Part shown: piece by piece, positions 33,682 through 42,393 of the stretch
Layout of the letters: every line of letters begins with the position of its first letter
Numbering within the stretch: the stretch's first letter is position 1
NCBI GenBank assembly: GCA_018436785.1
Contig: JAHDKR010000054.1
Span: forward strand, 1 to 55,557
Length of the DNA stretch: 55,557 nucleotides
From: Synergistaceae bacterium
GTDB taxonomy: Bacteria; Synergistota; Synergistia; Synergistales; Aminobacteriaceae
Direction: 5' to 3'
Translations under genes and position numbers: made by a program
Notes under the pieces: model-generated
Database searches by the model: none
The model's input: only the letters and a program-made list of their open reading frames with translations
Told to the model about the DNA's origin: nothing

Positions 33682-34005
33682 ATGCGGCATCGTCTCAAAA
33701 TCTATATGGAAAAACCGATTTCCTCCGTCTGCTGAAGCGGATTTCTGTACGGAAGCGAGGAGATGGCCTCCTTCCCGCAGGCAACCGCCCGTGTGGCGGT
33801 GGGAGATCTGATCGGCAAGATTCGAGCGCATTACGGCAAGAGCGTCGAGACAAATATCTACGACCCCCGATGCCTTTTCTGGTTTTTCGACCTGGTGAGG
33901 TTTAATATCCGAGCAGAACCGACGTGGGTATTCGACGGGAAACTGCTCTTCAGAGGGATCCCAAACTGGGAAGAACTGCGGGAAAAGATGGATGCGACGC
34001 TTTGA
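33682..34005 (+). CDS. Candidate thioredoxin-fold selenoprotein with adjacent Cys-Sec
   Basis: 107 residues from ATG 33682 (AGGGAGTG upstream) with an in-frame UGA at codon 18 (33733-33735). Residues 1-16 give a first strand (RLKIYMEKPISSV), then Cys17-Sec18. A helix follows (VGDLIGKIRAHYG), then a strand and helix (ETNIYDPRCLFWFFDLVRF). EPTWVFDGKLLFRGIP is a typical thioredoxin cis-Pro hairpin, followed by NWEELREKM. So the UGA sits where the redox dithiol belongs. Both sides of the UGA are in one frame, and a strong hairpin follows it. A conventional call would begin at ATG 33763 and lose the active site. Same operon as the EFR1 protein. Family not recognised by name. Confidence 0.75.
33751..33775 (+). 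promoter_or_regulatory. Candidate bacterial SECIS hairpin in the thioredoxin-fold selenoprotein gene
   Basis: GGAAG (33751-33755), bulged C, GAGG (33757-33760), loop AGATGG, CCTC (33767-33770), CTTCC (33771-33775): nine base pairs with one bulge. The loop begins 26 bases after UGA and has G as second base, matching the bacterial SECIS consensus. It is the most convincing of the three hairpins. Confidence 0.65.
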
Positions 34006-34091
34006 ACCGCACTGCGAAGCAGCAAGTTGGGCGTTCAATACCTAACACGTTCATGACACCATCAGGTACATATTCTTCAACCAGAAAAAGA

Positions 34092-34148
34092 AAGCTCCCG
34101 TGCACGGAACTCGGCGCATTGATCCAGGGCAAACCGTGCAGGGAGCTT
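34092..34148. terminator. Bidirectional terminator between the selenoprotein gene and mliC
   Basis: AAGCTCCC and TGCACGG (34092-34107) pair with CCGTGCA and GGGAGCTT (34134-34148) around one mismatch. TTTCTTTTTCT follows on the minus strand and TCTTCC on the plus strand. It serves the convergent genes on each side. Confidence 0.85.
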
Positions 34149-34168
34149 CTTCCGTCAGTTCAAAACCG

Positions 34169-34540
34169 TTACGGCCGTGCACGGCACTCGCTGTACAGGG
34201 GACGCCATTCGCCCGTCTCGTCCCGCTTTTCGACGTATGCGTCGTCTCCTTTTATCCACCAGAGCAGTTCGATATCGTCAGTGTACCGGGCTCCCGAGCC
34301 GGAAAGCACCTGGGGCAGCGTATACTCGGTTCCGTCCGGTAAGAGCAGCTTGACGAAACGGAGACTTTCGTCAGAGAGCATGTAATACCGAGCGACAACC
34401 TCATCCCCGTTATTGCAATCGTACACCACAGGTTCTCCCCCCATGACGGACAGCGGTTGCTCCGCGGCGCCCGCAAAAGCATACAGCGAAAGGACGCAGA
34501 CCAGCGCTACCGTAAGCAGAACTGCGAAGTTCTTTTTCAT
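34169..34540 (-). CDS. MliC-family lysozyme inhibitor
   Basis: 123 residues: a signal peptide (KKNFAVLLTVALVCVLSLYAFAGA) and a MliC/PliC domain with VYDCNNGDEVVARYY, LLPDGTEYTLPQVLSGSGAR and LLWWIKGDDAYVE, matching the conserved core that blocks the active site of C-type lysozyme. The two cysteines (YDC and SEC) would form the family disulfide. There is no lipobox cysteine at the signal cleavage site, so it is probably a soluble periplasmic protein. It suggests contact with host or predator lysozyme. It is flanked by terminators on both sides, so monocistronic. Confidence 0.88.
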   Translation of the reverse strand: MKKNFAVLLTVALVCVLSLYAFAGAAEQPLSVMGGEPVVYDCNNGDEVVARYYMLSDESLRFVKLLLPDGTEYTLPQVLSGSGARYTDDIELLWWIKGDDAYVEKRDETGEWRPLYSECRARP

Positions 34541-34744
34541 GCTTCCCCCTCCTTCTCCCCTGAAAGGTATTTGAATGGCTGTCTGAAGCGTTAGTCAATA
34601 ATACGCACTTCTTGGGCGCGTTGCAAGAAGGAAAATTCGCATCCGTATTCGGGCTCTTGGAGAATGAGCCTGGAGCTATCTCCACGTGAAACGACATATC
34701 CTCCCGGTTTTTCCCCTCAATGGCCCGTTTATGGACAACTGCGC

Positions 34745-34780
34745 ATAAAAAAGGCCGCCTCTGTTTCGTGAGACGACCTT
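34745..34780 (-). terminator. Terminator of the type II secretion operon
   Basis: On the minus strand AAGGUCGUCUC (34780-34770) pairs through G-U wobbles with GAGGCGGCCUU (34761-34751) and is followed by a run of T (34750-34746). It starts 16 bases after the gspG stop. Confidence 0.82.
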
Positions 34781-34795
34781 GATACACACTTCTGT

Positions 34796-35233
34796 CTATT
34801 CCCAGTTCGTAATATCCTTTCCTGCTCCTTCGCCGCCCTCTTCTCCATCTGGTCCCTTTGAGAAGAGGTCAAACTCGGCATGATCCCCGGGCATTCGATA
34901 AACAAACGGGCTTCCCCACGGGTCGACAGGAAGACGTCGGATATACCCTCCCTCGCGATAGCGGCGTGGTTCCGGCGGAGTTGAAGGTTTATTCACAAGC
35001 GCCTCAAGCCCCTGCGCCGTGGTCGGGTACATACTGTTGTCGAGCCTGTACATTTCCAAGGCCTGTTCGATCTCGCGAATTTGAACCGAAGTAGCGGTTC
35101 GTTTCGCCTCTTCCCCCTGCCCCACAACCTTCGGCGCCACGAGAGCAGCAAGAAGCCCAAGAATAACAACAACTACAAGAACTTCAACAAGAGTAAATCC
35201 CTTTCTCCGCTTGCCTTTGAAAAACAAAGTCAT
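34796..35233 (-). CDS. gspG: Type II secretion major pseudopilin GspG
   Basis: 145 residues with a class III prepilin leader (basic KGKRRKG, cleavage before FTLVEVLVVVVI) and the GspG pattern NSMYPTTAQGLEALVNKP followed by YIRRLPVDPWGSPFVY and FDLFSKGPDG, including the acidic calcium-binding tail. It builds the periplasmic pseudopilus. ATG 35233 follows GGAGGAA at 7 bases; an earlier ATG five codons upstream is weaker. Last gene of the operon. No prepilin peptidase gene is in the window. Confidence 0.95.
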   Translation of the reverse strand: MTLFFKGKRRKGFTLVEVLVVVVILGLLAALVAPKVVGQGEEAKRTATSVQIREIEQALEMYRLDNSMYPTTAQGLEALVNKPSTPPEPRRYREGGYIRRLPVDPWGSPFVYRMPGDHAEFDLFSKGPDGEEGGEGAGKDITNWE

Positions 35234-35268
35234 AATATCTTCCTCCATTTCCTTTCATTAAATTCGTC

Positions 35269-36420
35269 CTAACCTGCAAGGCTCGATAGCTCAAATATCG
35301 GGAGAAGAATAGCAAGGACGACAAAACCCACCGAGAAACCCAGGAAAAGCACCAGGACCGGTTCAGCCAGCGTTGAGAGACGTTCCATACTCTCAAGCGC
35401 CTCCTCCCAGTTCATATCCGAGACCTGTTTAATAGCCCCTGGCAGGTCGCCGCCCATCTCGCCTATACGAAGTATGTAGATCACCTCTTCTGAGAAGGCG
35501 CCCTGCTTCTCAAGGGCCCGGTCGAAGCGGAATCCTTCTTTGACCAAACGGGCCGCGTCCAGCCATCGTTGCGAATTTGGATCCATCGCAGAGGCCATGT
35601 TGAGCGCCTGAACAAGGGGAATACCGGCTGAAAGGAGCGTGCTGAGATGCGACATCACGAGTGAAAGCGTAATGCTCTCCCGTACCCGCCTGAAAAAAGG
35701 AAGGGTAATTTTCTTCTTTCTTCGCCGGATGTACAGAATAACGAGCAGCAGCACGAGCAACAGCGGAAGCCCCCATGAACGAAGAAACGCTGTAATTGCC
35801 AGCAGTATTCTCGTCGGAAGCGGAAGCTGTTGTCCCATTTCCGAAAAAAGTTCCGTCAGCTTCGGGACTACGTAGGTCAACAGGAAAACAACCACACCGA
35901 TGCCAATAATGCTCATGGCAACCGGATAGGTGAGAGCCGAACGGATCTTGCGTCGCTGTTTGTCCTCCATCGCGTACTGGCGCGCTACCTGGTCGAGAAC
36001 TCCGCTCAAGGCCGAGGTTCGTTCCCCCGAGTCCACAATGCGAACAAGGTCGTCCCGGAAGAGTCCTGTCTCCTCAAGCGCCGCGGAGAGACGTTTTCCT
36101 CCCTGCACGCTCTCGTGCAGATGGAGACAGGCCGCCGAGACACGACGATCATTGGAGTGGCGGCTGAGGAAGCGCAATGCTTCCGCGAGGGGCACTCCCC
36201 TGTTGAGGTAAGAAGAGAGACCTTTGCAGAAAAGTGAGTGATACGCGAGGCCGAACACCTTGCCTTTCTTTACCGATTCGGCCGCCCCTTCAATGATCTC
36301 AACGGCCACCAGGTTCTGCTCTGCGAGGAGTTCTCCTGCGCGGGTGCTCGAAGGCGCGTCGATAATCCCCTTGCGGAGCTTTCCCGATTTATCGTATGCA
36401 GAGTAGCGATAAGAAGGCAT
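35269..36420 (-). CDS. gspF: Type II secretion inner-membrane platform protein GspF
   Basis: 383 residues with two GspF domains (about 60-185 and 260-380). Three hydrophobic segments (about 155-177, 205-228, 355-378) match the polytopic platform protein that couples the ATPase to the pseudopilus. It starts MPSYRYSAYDKSGKLRKGII, the usual N-terminal pattern. Three bases after the gspE stop. Confidence 0.95.
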   Translation of the reverse strand: MPSYRYSAYDKSGKLRKGIIDAPSSTRAGELLAEQNLVAVEIIEGAAESVKKGKVFGLAYHSLFCKGLSSYLNRGVPLAEALRFLSRHSNDRRVSAACLHLHESVQGGKRLSAALEETGLFRDDLVRIVDSGERTSALSGVLDQVARQYAMEDKQRRKIRSALTYPVAMSIIGIGVVVFLLTYVVPKLTELFSEMGQQLPLPTRILLAITAFLRSWGLPLLLVLLLVILYIRRRKKKITLPFFRRVRESITLSLVMSHLSTLLSAGIPLVQALNMASAMDPNSQRWLDAARLVKEGFRFDRALEKQGAFSEEVIYILRIGEMGGDLPGAIKQVSDMNWEEALESMERLSTLAEPVLVLFLGFSVGFVVLAILLPIFELSSLAG

Positions 36421-36423
36421 CTA

Positions 36424-37935
36424 TCAGTCTCCTCCCTCGTCCGAAGCAAATTCGCCGGCGGACACAACGCGAAGCAGCTCCTCCGGAGACGTTCTCCCTT
36501 CGCGGAGCGCATCGAGCCCAAGCTCCCAGAGCGTCCGGAAACCGTGTTTGCGAGCCTCGGCGCGTATTCTGGACTGCGGGAGGTTGGAGGCCACAGCTTC
36601 CCTGAGACTGTCGTCCAGGAGGAACTGCTCGTAGAGACCGACACGCCCCTTAAAACCGGTACCCATACATGCGGGGCAGCCTCTCCCCCGCATCACTTTG
36701 CCTATGCCTTCCTTTCGGAAGAGAGAGGGCGCTTCAAACTCCTCGGCGCACTCAGGGCAGTTCGTCCGGACAAGGCGCTGCGCAATGGCTCCGAGAAGCG
36801 ACCCTGCCGCGAGATAGGGCTCAATCCCCATGTCGATCAAACGCACGACGGCCGAGATCGAATCGTTGGTGTGGAGCGTCGAGAGGAGAAGATGTCCTGT
36901 CAGGGACGCCTGCACACCGATGTGCGCCGTTTCGTAGTCGCGCATTTCTCCGATCATCACGATATCGGGGTCCTGGCGCAGAATCGAACGCAGGGCGGAC
37001 GGGAAGGTCACTCCGGCCTTCTCGTTCACCTGGATCTGCCCCACGCCGGGAACGGCGTACTCGATCGGGTCTTCGACGGTGATGATATTGACCGTAGGCT
37101 TCGCCAGAGCCTGCAAAATAGCGTAGAGCGTCGTCGTCTTTCCCGATCCGGTAGGGCCGGTGAAGAGGATAAGGCCGTGCGGGATCTGAATAAGACTTTC
37201 CATCGCCTCTCGTGACGTGGCGTCCATACCGAGCTGCTCCAGAGAGAGCAACCCGGCGCCCTTGTCGAGTATACGAAGTGCAATACGTTCACCGTGCTGG
37301 ACGGGGATAGAGTTGACGCGGATGTCCACAGCACGTTTGCCGACGGTGATGCCGATGCGTCCGTCCTGCGGAGCGAGGCGCTCGGCAATGTCCATTCTCG
37401 CCATCACCTTGATACGGCTGGTCAGAGGGGCCTGTTGGTTCCTTGGCAGGCGGAGCCGGTCGTGAAGCACTCCGTCCACTCTGAAGCGGATGAGGACTTC
37501 GTTCTCCGCAGGTTCCACATGAATGTCGGTGGCGCGGATCTTCAGAGCCTCCCTGAAGAGACCGTTCACAAGTTTGATGACCGGCACGTCCACAGAGTCG
37601 CTCTGAACGTCCTCACGCAGGAGATCGTCATCATCGTCAATGCCCGTCATCGCGGAGAGCGTATCGTCGCCCACGCCCCCGCGAAGATCGTAGAGACGAC
37701 CAAGCATGAGATCCATCGACTCACGGGAGTGCAGTTCCCAATCAGCCTCTTTTCCGAACGAGGCGGCAAGAACCTGCGCATTCGGGAACGCATCCAGCGA
37801 CGAGAGCGCCACCACAAAGCGCTCTTCATCCTCCCTTATAGGCAGAATACCGGCGGCTTTCAGCGCATCAAGGCTCACTTTTCCGCGTATGAGCGGCGCT
37901 ATCTGCTCCACGTCAGGGAGTTTTGCTGTATTCAC
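36424..37935 (-). CDS. gspE: Type II secretion ATPase GspE
   Basis: 503 residues. Walker A GPTGSGKTT, Asp box DPDIVMIGEMRD, His box TGHLLLSTLHTND, and a zinc module CPEC-x(n)-CPAC near 400-430 are all present. The N-terminal domain (residues 1-110) docks to GspL. It powers pseudopilus assembly at the cytoplasmic face. The stop lies just before gspF. No missing catalytic residue. Confidence 0.96.
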   Translation of the reverse strand: MNTAKLPDVEQIAPLIRGKVSLDALKAAGILPIREDEERFVVALSSLDAFPNAQVLAASFGKEADWELHSRESMDLMLGRLYDLRGGVGDDTLSAMTGIDDDDDLLREDVQSDSVDVPVIKLVNGLFREALKIRATDIHVEPAENEVLIRFRVDGVLHDRLRLPRNQQAPLTSRIKVMARMDIAERLAPQDGRIGITVGKRAVDIRVNSIPVQHGERIALRILDKGAGLLSLEQLGMDATSREAMESLIQIPHGLILFTGPTGSGKTTTLYAILQALAKPTVNIITVEDPIEYAVPGVGQIQVNEKAGVTFPSALRSILRQDPDIVMIGEMRDYETAHIGVQASLTGHLLLSTLHTNDSISAVVRLIDMGIEPYLAAGSLLGAIAQRLVRTNCPECAEEFEAPSLFRKEGIGKVMRGRGCPACMGTGFKGRVGLYEQFLLDDSLREAVASNLPQSRIRAEARKHGFRTLWELGLDALREGRTSPEELLRVVSAGEFASDEGGD

Positions 37936-37954
37936 GGCTCAATTCCACCTTCCG

Positions 37955-39916
37955 TTATTTCGAGTGTTTCTTTATAGATTCTCTATACTCCTTCTCCATA
38001 CGCTCCCACAGGCTTCTCTCCTGGGCACTCGGGCCATGCTCACCGGCGATGATCTCGCGGGTCATCTCCTCGGCTTCCTGCGGAGTCTCCAGGATGTAGG
38101 GCGTAAGGAAGATCATCAGCTCGATCTTCTCGCGCTGCTTCACCGAGCGTGTAAAAAGGTTGCCGACGAGCGGAATGTAGGAGAGGCCTGGGACGCGGCT
38201 CTTGATGCTCTTCTCCGCCTCCTTGATGAGACCGCCGAGAATGAGGGTGTTGCCCGACGCGACCATCACATTCGTCTTGATCTTTCGTTTGGACGTCACC
38301 GGGGTCTCCGACGTCATCGCGGTAAGCACATCTTCCACGACCTGTTCCACATCCAAAGCAACAAGGTTGCCGCTCCGTATTGAAGGCGTCACGTTCAGGA
38401 TGAGCCCCGTATCCTTGTACTCGTAGCTGCTTTGAACCGAGCTTGCACTGCTTACATCCGAAAGCTTCCCCTTCAGCTGCGGAATCACCTGACCTACCTG
38501 CAGCTCGCTGGGAAGATTGTTCGTGCACATGAGGCGCGGCATGGAGAGAACATTTATCGCGTCAAACTTCTTTAAAAGGTCGACGTAGGCGTATATAAGC
38601 CCCATTCCTCTGTGTGTTGTTCTTAAACCATATGTCGGGTTACCATTGGAGTCAGTACCGGTTCGGTACTGCTCCTCAGTTTTTGAGAGCTCCTGGAACC
38701 AGTCGATGATCGTGCCGGGAACGGCGCCTCCCATGTTGATCTGTCCCGCAGTGACAGCATCGCCTGCGACCGAACCACCCCACGTCGCCCAGTCGATTCC
38801 CGCGTTGTCCAATTTTGTCAGGTTGACCTCTGCAATGAGCCCGCGGAGAAGAACCTGCCGGGGAAGCGTGTCTATGGTTCTGATGATTTCGGATATTGTT
38901 TGAAAATTTGTTGGTGACGCCGCGACGATGAGACTGTTCGAAGGGATGTCCGGTACTACGGAAGCGACCAGTCTCCCCGTTGCAGCTTGCGCGGTAAGAA
39001 TCTTGGTGAGCTGTTCCGCGACAATGTTGGCATCGGCGTTCTGCAACTGATACACATGCAGTTCCCCCGCCTTCGGCACAACATCAAGTTCTGCGATGAT
39101 TTTCATCGCTTGGCGCATTTCTCGTTCCTCTCCAGCAACAACGACCTGGCTCCCCGTCGTATCGGCAACGACCGCCAAACCAAAAACAGGGCTGCCGGGA
39201 ACCTTGGAAAGAGTGGCGAGGTGGTTGGCAATCTGTTCGGGAGAACCGTATTGTATTTTGACGGTCCTCGAGTTGAAGATCTTGTCCGGCCGGTCAAGCT
39301 CTCGAACAAGACTGACAGCTCTGTTTACGTCAGTCGCCCGCCCCGTGAGCAGGATATCGTTGCCGCGCCCCACCGGCTGCACTGCGACTGTTTTCCCGGA
39401 GGCTTGAATCACCGCCTGAAGGATGAATTCAGCCGTAACATAGTTGAGCGGAACAACCTGTGAGACTGTCTGTTCTCCGTCGCCCGGCCCCGTTCTTCCG
39501 CTGCGCACATCGCTTTCTGCGGAGGCTCCCGGCTGCAGCGGTATTATTTTGCTAAACTGACCGACGGACTGCAACGTATATCCGTTCATTTCAAGAACCG
39601 ACAGAAGCACTTGACGCGCCTCGTTAAGGGGAACCGGCCTTGGAGAAATTACTGAGATTGACCCTTTGACGTCCGGAGTGAGCACGATATTTTCCTGAAG
39701 CAATTCCGCCATGAAGCGGACAAACTTTACCATCTCCACATCCTGAAAGTTGAACTGCACATTTCCGGAAGCACGCATCAACCGCGCCGATTCAAGAAGA
39801 GCGAATTCGTCGTCCGACGCTTTTTCCCCCTCCTGAGCCTGCGCAAAAAGCGACGACCCGGGGATGAGAAGTACACAAAGACTTAAAATAAGCAACATTC
39901 GTACGGTGCGGTTCAT
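37955..39916 (-). CDS. gspD: Type II secretion outer-membrane secretin GspD
   Basis: 653 residues with a signal peptide (RMLLILSLCVLLIPGSSLFA), an N0 domain (about 45-115), N1-N3 repeats (about 150-370) and the C-terminal secretin domain ending VPGLSYIPLVGNLFTRSVKQ and KIELMIFLTPYIL. It forms the outer-membrane channel, which shows that the cell is diderm. There is no pilotin-binding S domain of obvious type. The ATG at 39916 follows AAGGAGAG and overlaps the gspI stop by four bases. Confidence 0.95.
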   Translation of the reverse strand: MNRTVRMLLILSLCVLLIPGSSLFAQAQEGEKASDDEFALLESARLMRASGNVQFNFQDVEMVKFVRFMAELLQENIVLTPDVKGSISVISPRPVPLNEARQVLLSVLEMNGYTLQSVGQFSKIIPLQPGASAESDVRSGRTGPGDGEQTVSQVVPLNYVTAEFILQAVIQASGKTVAVQPVGRGNDILLTGRATDVNRAVSLVRELDRPDKIFNSRTVKIQYGSPEQIANHLATLSKVPGSPVFGLAVVADTTGSQVVVAGEEREMRQAMKIIAELDVVPKAGELHVYQLQNADANIVAEQLTKILTAQAATGRLVASVVPDIPSNSLIVAASPTNFQTISEIIRTIDTLPRQVLLRGLIAEVNLTKLDNAGIDWATWGGSVAGDAVTAGQINMGGAVPGTIIDWFQELSKTEEQYRTGTDSNGNPTYGLRTTHRGMGLIYAYVDLLKKFDAINVLSMPRLMCTNNLPSELQVGQVIPQLKGKLSDVSSASSVQSSYEYKDTGLILNVTPSIRSGNLVALDVEQVVEDVLTAMTSETPVTSKRKIKTNVMVASGNTLILGGLIKEAEKSIKSRVPGLSYIPLVGNLFTRSVKQREKIELMIFLTPYILETPQEAEEMTREIIAGEHGPSAQERSLWERMEKEYRESIKKHSK

Positions 39917-40302
39917 TCTGTTCTCTCCTTTTCAATCTTCATGTCCGGGACGAAAAAAACGAAAGAATCCTTCGTTCTCTCCGAACGGGAGGACGTCGGG
40001 TCCGCTTGGGAGAGCACGACCTTCCGACAGAAAAAACCTTCGGGAACGTCCGACTGGCGCTCGAAAGAAAAACGCTCCGTCTCCCATGAATACTCTCGTT
40101 CTCTCCCTCGCTCACCGAGTTTGCCGGATGAAGCGGTCAACCAAAGGGCACGTGCGAGAGCGAGATTGCGGCGCTCATAGCGAACGTCTTCAAGCGCGCG
40201 AACAGATAGAGCAATCAGACGAAGGCTCCCTGCGACAGAAAGCCCAAGTATTGCAACGGCAATCATTACTTCGAGAAGTGTGAACGCATTCCGTCTTTTC
40301 AT
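39913..40302 (-). CDS. gspI: Type II secretion minor pseudopilin, GspI-like
   Basis: About 129 residues with a prepilin leader (MKRRNAFTLLEVMIAVAILG) and the GspI-type SLRLIALSVRALEDVRYERRNLALARAL pattern. The rest is short and charged. ATG 40302 (AGGA close upstream) is preferred; a GTG six codons earlier overlaps the gspC stop. It is assigned to GspI by the FTLLEVMIA core and length; GspH is the alternative. Confidence 0.82.
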   Translation of the reverse strand: MKRRNAFTLLEVMIAVAILGLSVAGSLRLIALSVRALEDVRYERRNLALARALWLTASSGKLGERGREREYSWETERFSFERQSDVPEGFFCRKVVLSQADPTSSRSERTKDSFVFFVPDMKIEKERTE

Positions 40303-40316
40303 GTCCTGTCCGTTCC

Positions 40317-41246
40317 TCACTTTATGTTGTAGTTCAGCATCTCCGGCTGACCGCCTCTGACAACCTGAACATCGAACGTATTACCGCTCATAAGGGAGTT
40401 AATAACATTAACAATGTCGCCCATGTTCCGTATCTGCACCCCATTCACAGATTGAACGACATCTCCTTTCTGGACGCCGAGAGATGTCAAAATACTTTTG
40501 TCATCCAGCCATTGAACTTCGACTCCCTGAGCGGATTCTCCGTCAAACTTTGGGCGCAGGCGGAACTTTTTCATCTCCTCAAGAGGATCCATCAAGAGTT
40601 GATTCACCATCTCCCTTGATATAGAGCCCTGTTGTCCAGGCCTCGCCGCTGCAACAGACCGCCTGGCAGGTTTTGCAGCGGCGGCAGCTTTCCCACTCAC
40701 AGGTTGCGTACTGTAACGGAGCAACACCGTCAACGAGGCTTGCCCCTTCTGCAAAACAATTCGATCTTCTTCTACAACGGTAAGCTCATATCCTTTAAGA
40801 GACTGCCCTTTTAAAACAACTTTCTGCTGTTTTCCCTCCTCTTGAATCCAAACAGATATACCGGGAATTGTTCCGGTAAGACGAATCCCTTCAAGATCAT
40901 ACAGCTCACCTGCTGTAATCTCACGGTCGCCGTCCTCGTCAGTACCCGGGACGTGCGCTAAAAAAGGATCGCCTTCGACAAACTCCTTCAGAGTTAAGGA
41001 ACGCCCTCCGGTAGTTTCCTTCAGAAGTGTGCGCGAAGAGGGAGAGGAGAGCAGCGTTTGAGCCCCTTTCGCCGTTTCAACAAAAAAGTATTCGCCAAGC
41101 GCAGTCGCCGCGCAATAACCAAACATACCGAAGATGAGTGAAACAATAGCGACGCGAAAGCAAAAGAGCATAAGCCGTTCCACACGAGATCGGGAAACTA
41201 AATGAAAAAAATTTCCCGGCGAAGAAGAACGAACGTTGAACTTCAT
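40317..41246 (-). CDS. gspC: Type II secretion inner-membrane protein GspC-like with C-terminal PDZ domain
   Basis: 309 residues. One transmembrane segment (about 28-50), a homology region (about 110-175; EGIRLTGTIPG...LKGQSLKGYELTVVEEDRIVL) and a PDZ domain at the end (LGVQKGDVVQSVNGVQIRNMGDI). It connects the inner-membrane platform to the secretin and helps select substrates. ATG 41246 follows AGGAGGCG. The linker holds an Ala/Lys/Arg-rich stretch. The stop overlaps a GTG upstream of gspI. Confidence 0.88.
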   Translation of the reverse strand: MKFNVRSSSPGNFFHLVSRSRVERLMLFCFRVAIVSLIFGMFGYCAATALGEYFFVETAKGAQTLLSSPSSRTLLKETTGGRSLTLKEFVEGDPFLAHVPGTDEDGDREITAGELYDLEGIRLTGTIPGISVWIQEEGKQQKVVLKGQSLKGYELTVVEEDRIVLQKGQASLTVLLRYSTQPVSGKAAAAAKPARRSVAAARPGQQGSISREMVNQLLMDPLEEMKKFRLRPKFDGESAQGVEVQWLDDKSILTSLGVQKGDVVQSVNGVQIRNMGDIVNVINSLMSGNTFDVQVVRGGQPEMLNYNIK

Positions 41247-41857
41247 TTGTTTTCGCCTCCTGTTCTTTTCAAAGTCCACCCTCCAGACGGTTCTTTCTTC
41301 AAGGGAAGCATTGTCTTTGCATATTCGAGCAGAGCAGCTCGTTCACCGGAAATGGCGAGATCCGCCTCATCCAACCGGGCGGTATTCGGGTTTACCGTCA
41401 GTTCTCCGGAAATAGAGAGGTCGCCGGTAGATCGTATCGCCGAAAGTCTAATCCCCGAAGAACGCACGCTCCCTGTAGAAGAAAATGTAGAAAAAACCAA
41501 TGGCGGCTGTCCAGGGAGAGGAAGAGTCATGGTGAGCGTTTCCACATGGATCTCCGCCGTCGGAGCAAGAGAAAACACGCTCTCAAGAAAAAGTGGAATC
41601 ACCCTCACTACGGAGGCCTCCGCAGAGGCTAAAGGTGCGGCAATACGAACATTCCGCAGAACAATATGGAAAGAAAGCGTGCCTTCTGTAGTCAATGCGG
41701 CGGATTCCAACGTTATCCCTTTTTCAGCGGCTGCAAGTACGCTCTTTTGCCAAAAGTAGCCGAGTGCAACATCTTTGGGGAAAAAAAAGTACAAACCGAT
41801 GAAAAATGAGAGGACAGCAACAATCGTCATCAGAGAAATTAAAAGGAAGCGTTTCAT
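41243..41857 (-). CDS. gspN: Type II secretion protein GspN-like
   Basis: 204 residues with one N-terminal transmembrane segment (about 5-26) and a periplasmic beta-rich domain with a repeating pattern of the GspN/AsmA kind (LRNVRIAAPLASAE, VETLTMTLPL, STGDLSISGELTVNPNTARL). The exact role of GspN is unclear. Overlaps both neighbours by four bases. The family assignment is from position and topology. Confidence 0.75.
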   Translation of the reverse strand: MKRFLLISLMTIVAVLSFFIGLYFFFPKDVALGYFWQKSVLAAAEKGITLESAALTTEGTLSFHIVLRNVRIAAPLASAEASVVRVIPLFLESVFSLAPTAEIHVETLTMTLPLPGQPPLVFSTFSSTGSVRSSGIRLSAIRSTGDLSISGELTVNPNTARLDEADLAISGERAALLEYAKTMLPLKKEPSGGWTLKRTGGENK

Positions 41858-42393
41858 GATGCGCCTCCCAATAGTAAAAAGACGGTAAGGGTTCGTTTTT
41901 CTTCATCTGTTCTGATCGCCCTGAGATCAGCTGAAAAAGCTATAATACCCCGCCGATCGGTCTCCTGCAAAAAAGTCGCAAGATTCTCTGCAGATAAACC
42001 TTCAAGGGTTATGGAAACAGCATTACTTCCGCCTCGTGCCGCTGCTGTACTCAAGCTGACCATATTCGATCTCAATCCGAGATCGCTGACAATGTTAGAA
42101 ATTACCGTAAGAAGTTCCTCTTCCGCAACCGGTTCAAGAGGCGCATCCACACCGGCTCCTTCCTTTTTCAATGCAGAGTATTCGCGCAACACTAAGATAA
42201 GATCTGAAAATCGCGCATTCTGAAGCGAACGCCGAAGTCGAAGCTCCTGCGCGTCGCTCCAGAAAGAAAAAGCCGCGCCCCACGCCAGCAACGCCAAAAG
42301 GAACACATAAAAAGCCTTTTTTTTCCATGATGCGTCGTCAAGCCCGCCGAGCAAATCAAAGAGAGAGCTCGGAAGAAGCGAAGAAAGTTTCAC
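41854..42393 (-). CDS. gspM: Type II secretion protein GspM-like
   Basis: 179 residues. A cytoplasmic N-terminal stretch, one transmembrane segment (about 27-46), a coiled coil (DAQELRLRRSLQ onward) and a ferredoxin-like periplasmic domain (EELLTVISNIVSDLGL...VSITLEGLSAENLATFLQE). It partners GspL. GTG start overlapping the gspL stop. PilO-like proteins have the same topology, but the operon context supports GspM. Confidence 0.8.
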   Translation of the reverse strand: MKLSSLLPSSLFDLLGGLDDASWKKKAFYVFLLALLAWGAAFSFWSDAQELRLRRSLQNARFSDLILVLREYSALKKEGAGVDAPLEPVAEEELLTVISNIVSDLGLRSNMVSLSTAAARGGSNAVSITLEGLSAENLATFLQETDRRGIIAFSADLRAIRTDEEKRTLTVFLLLGGAS

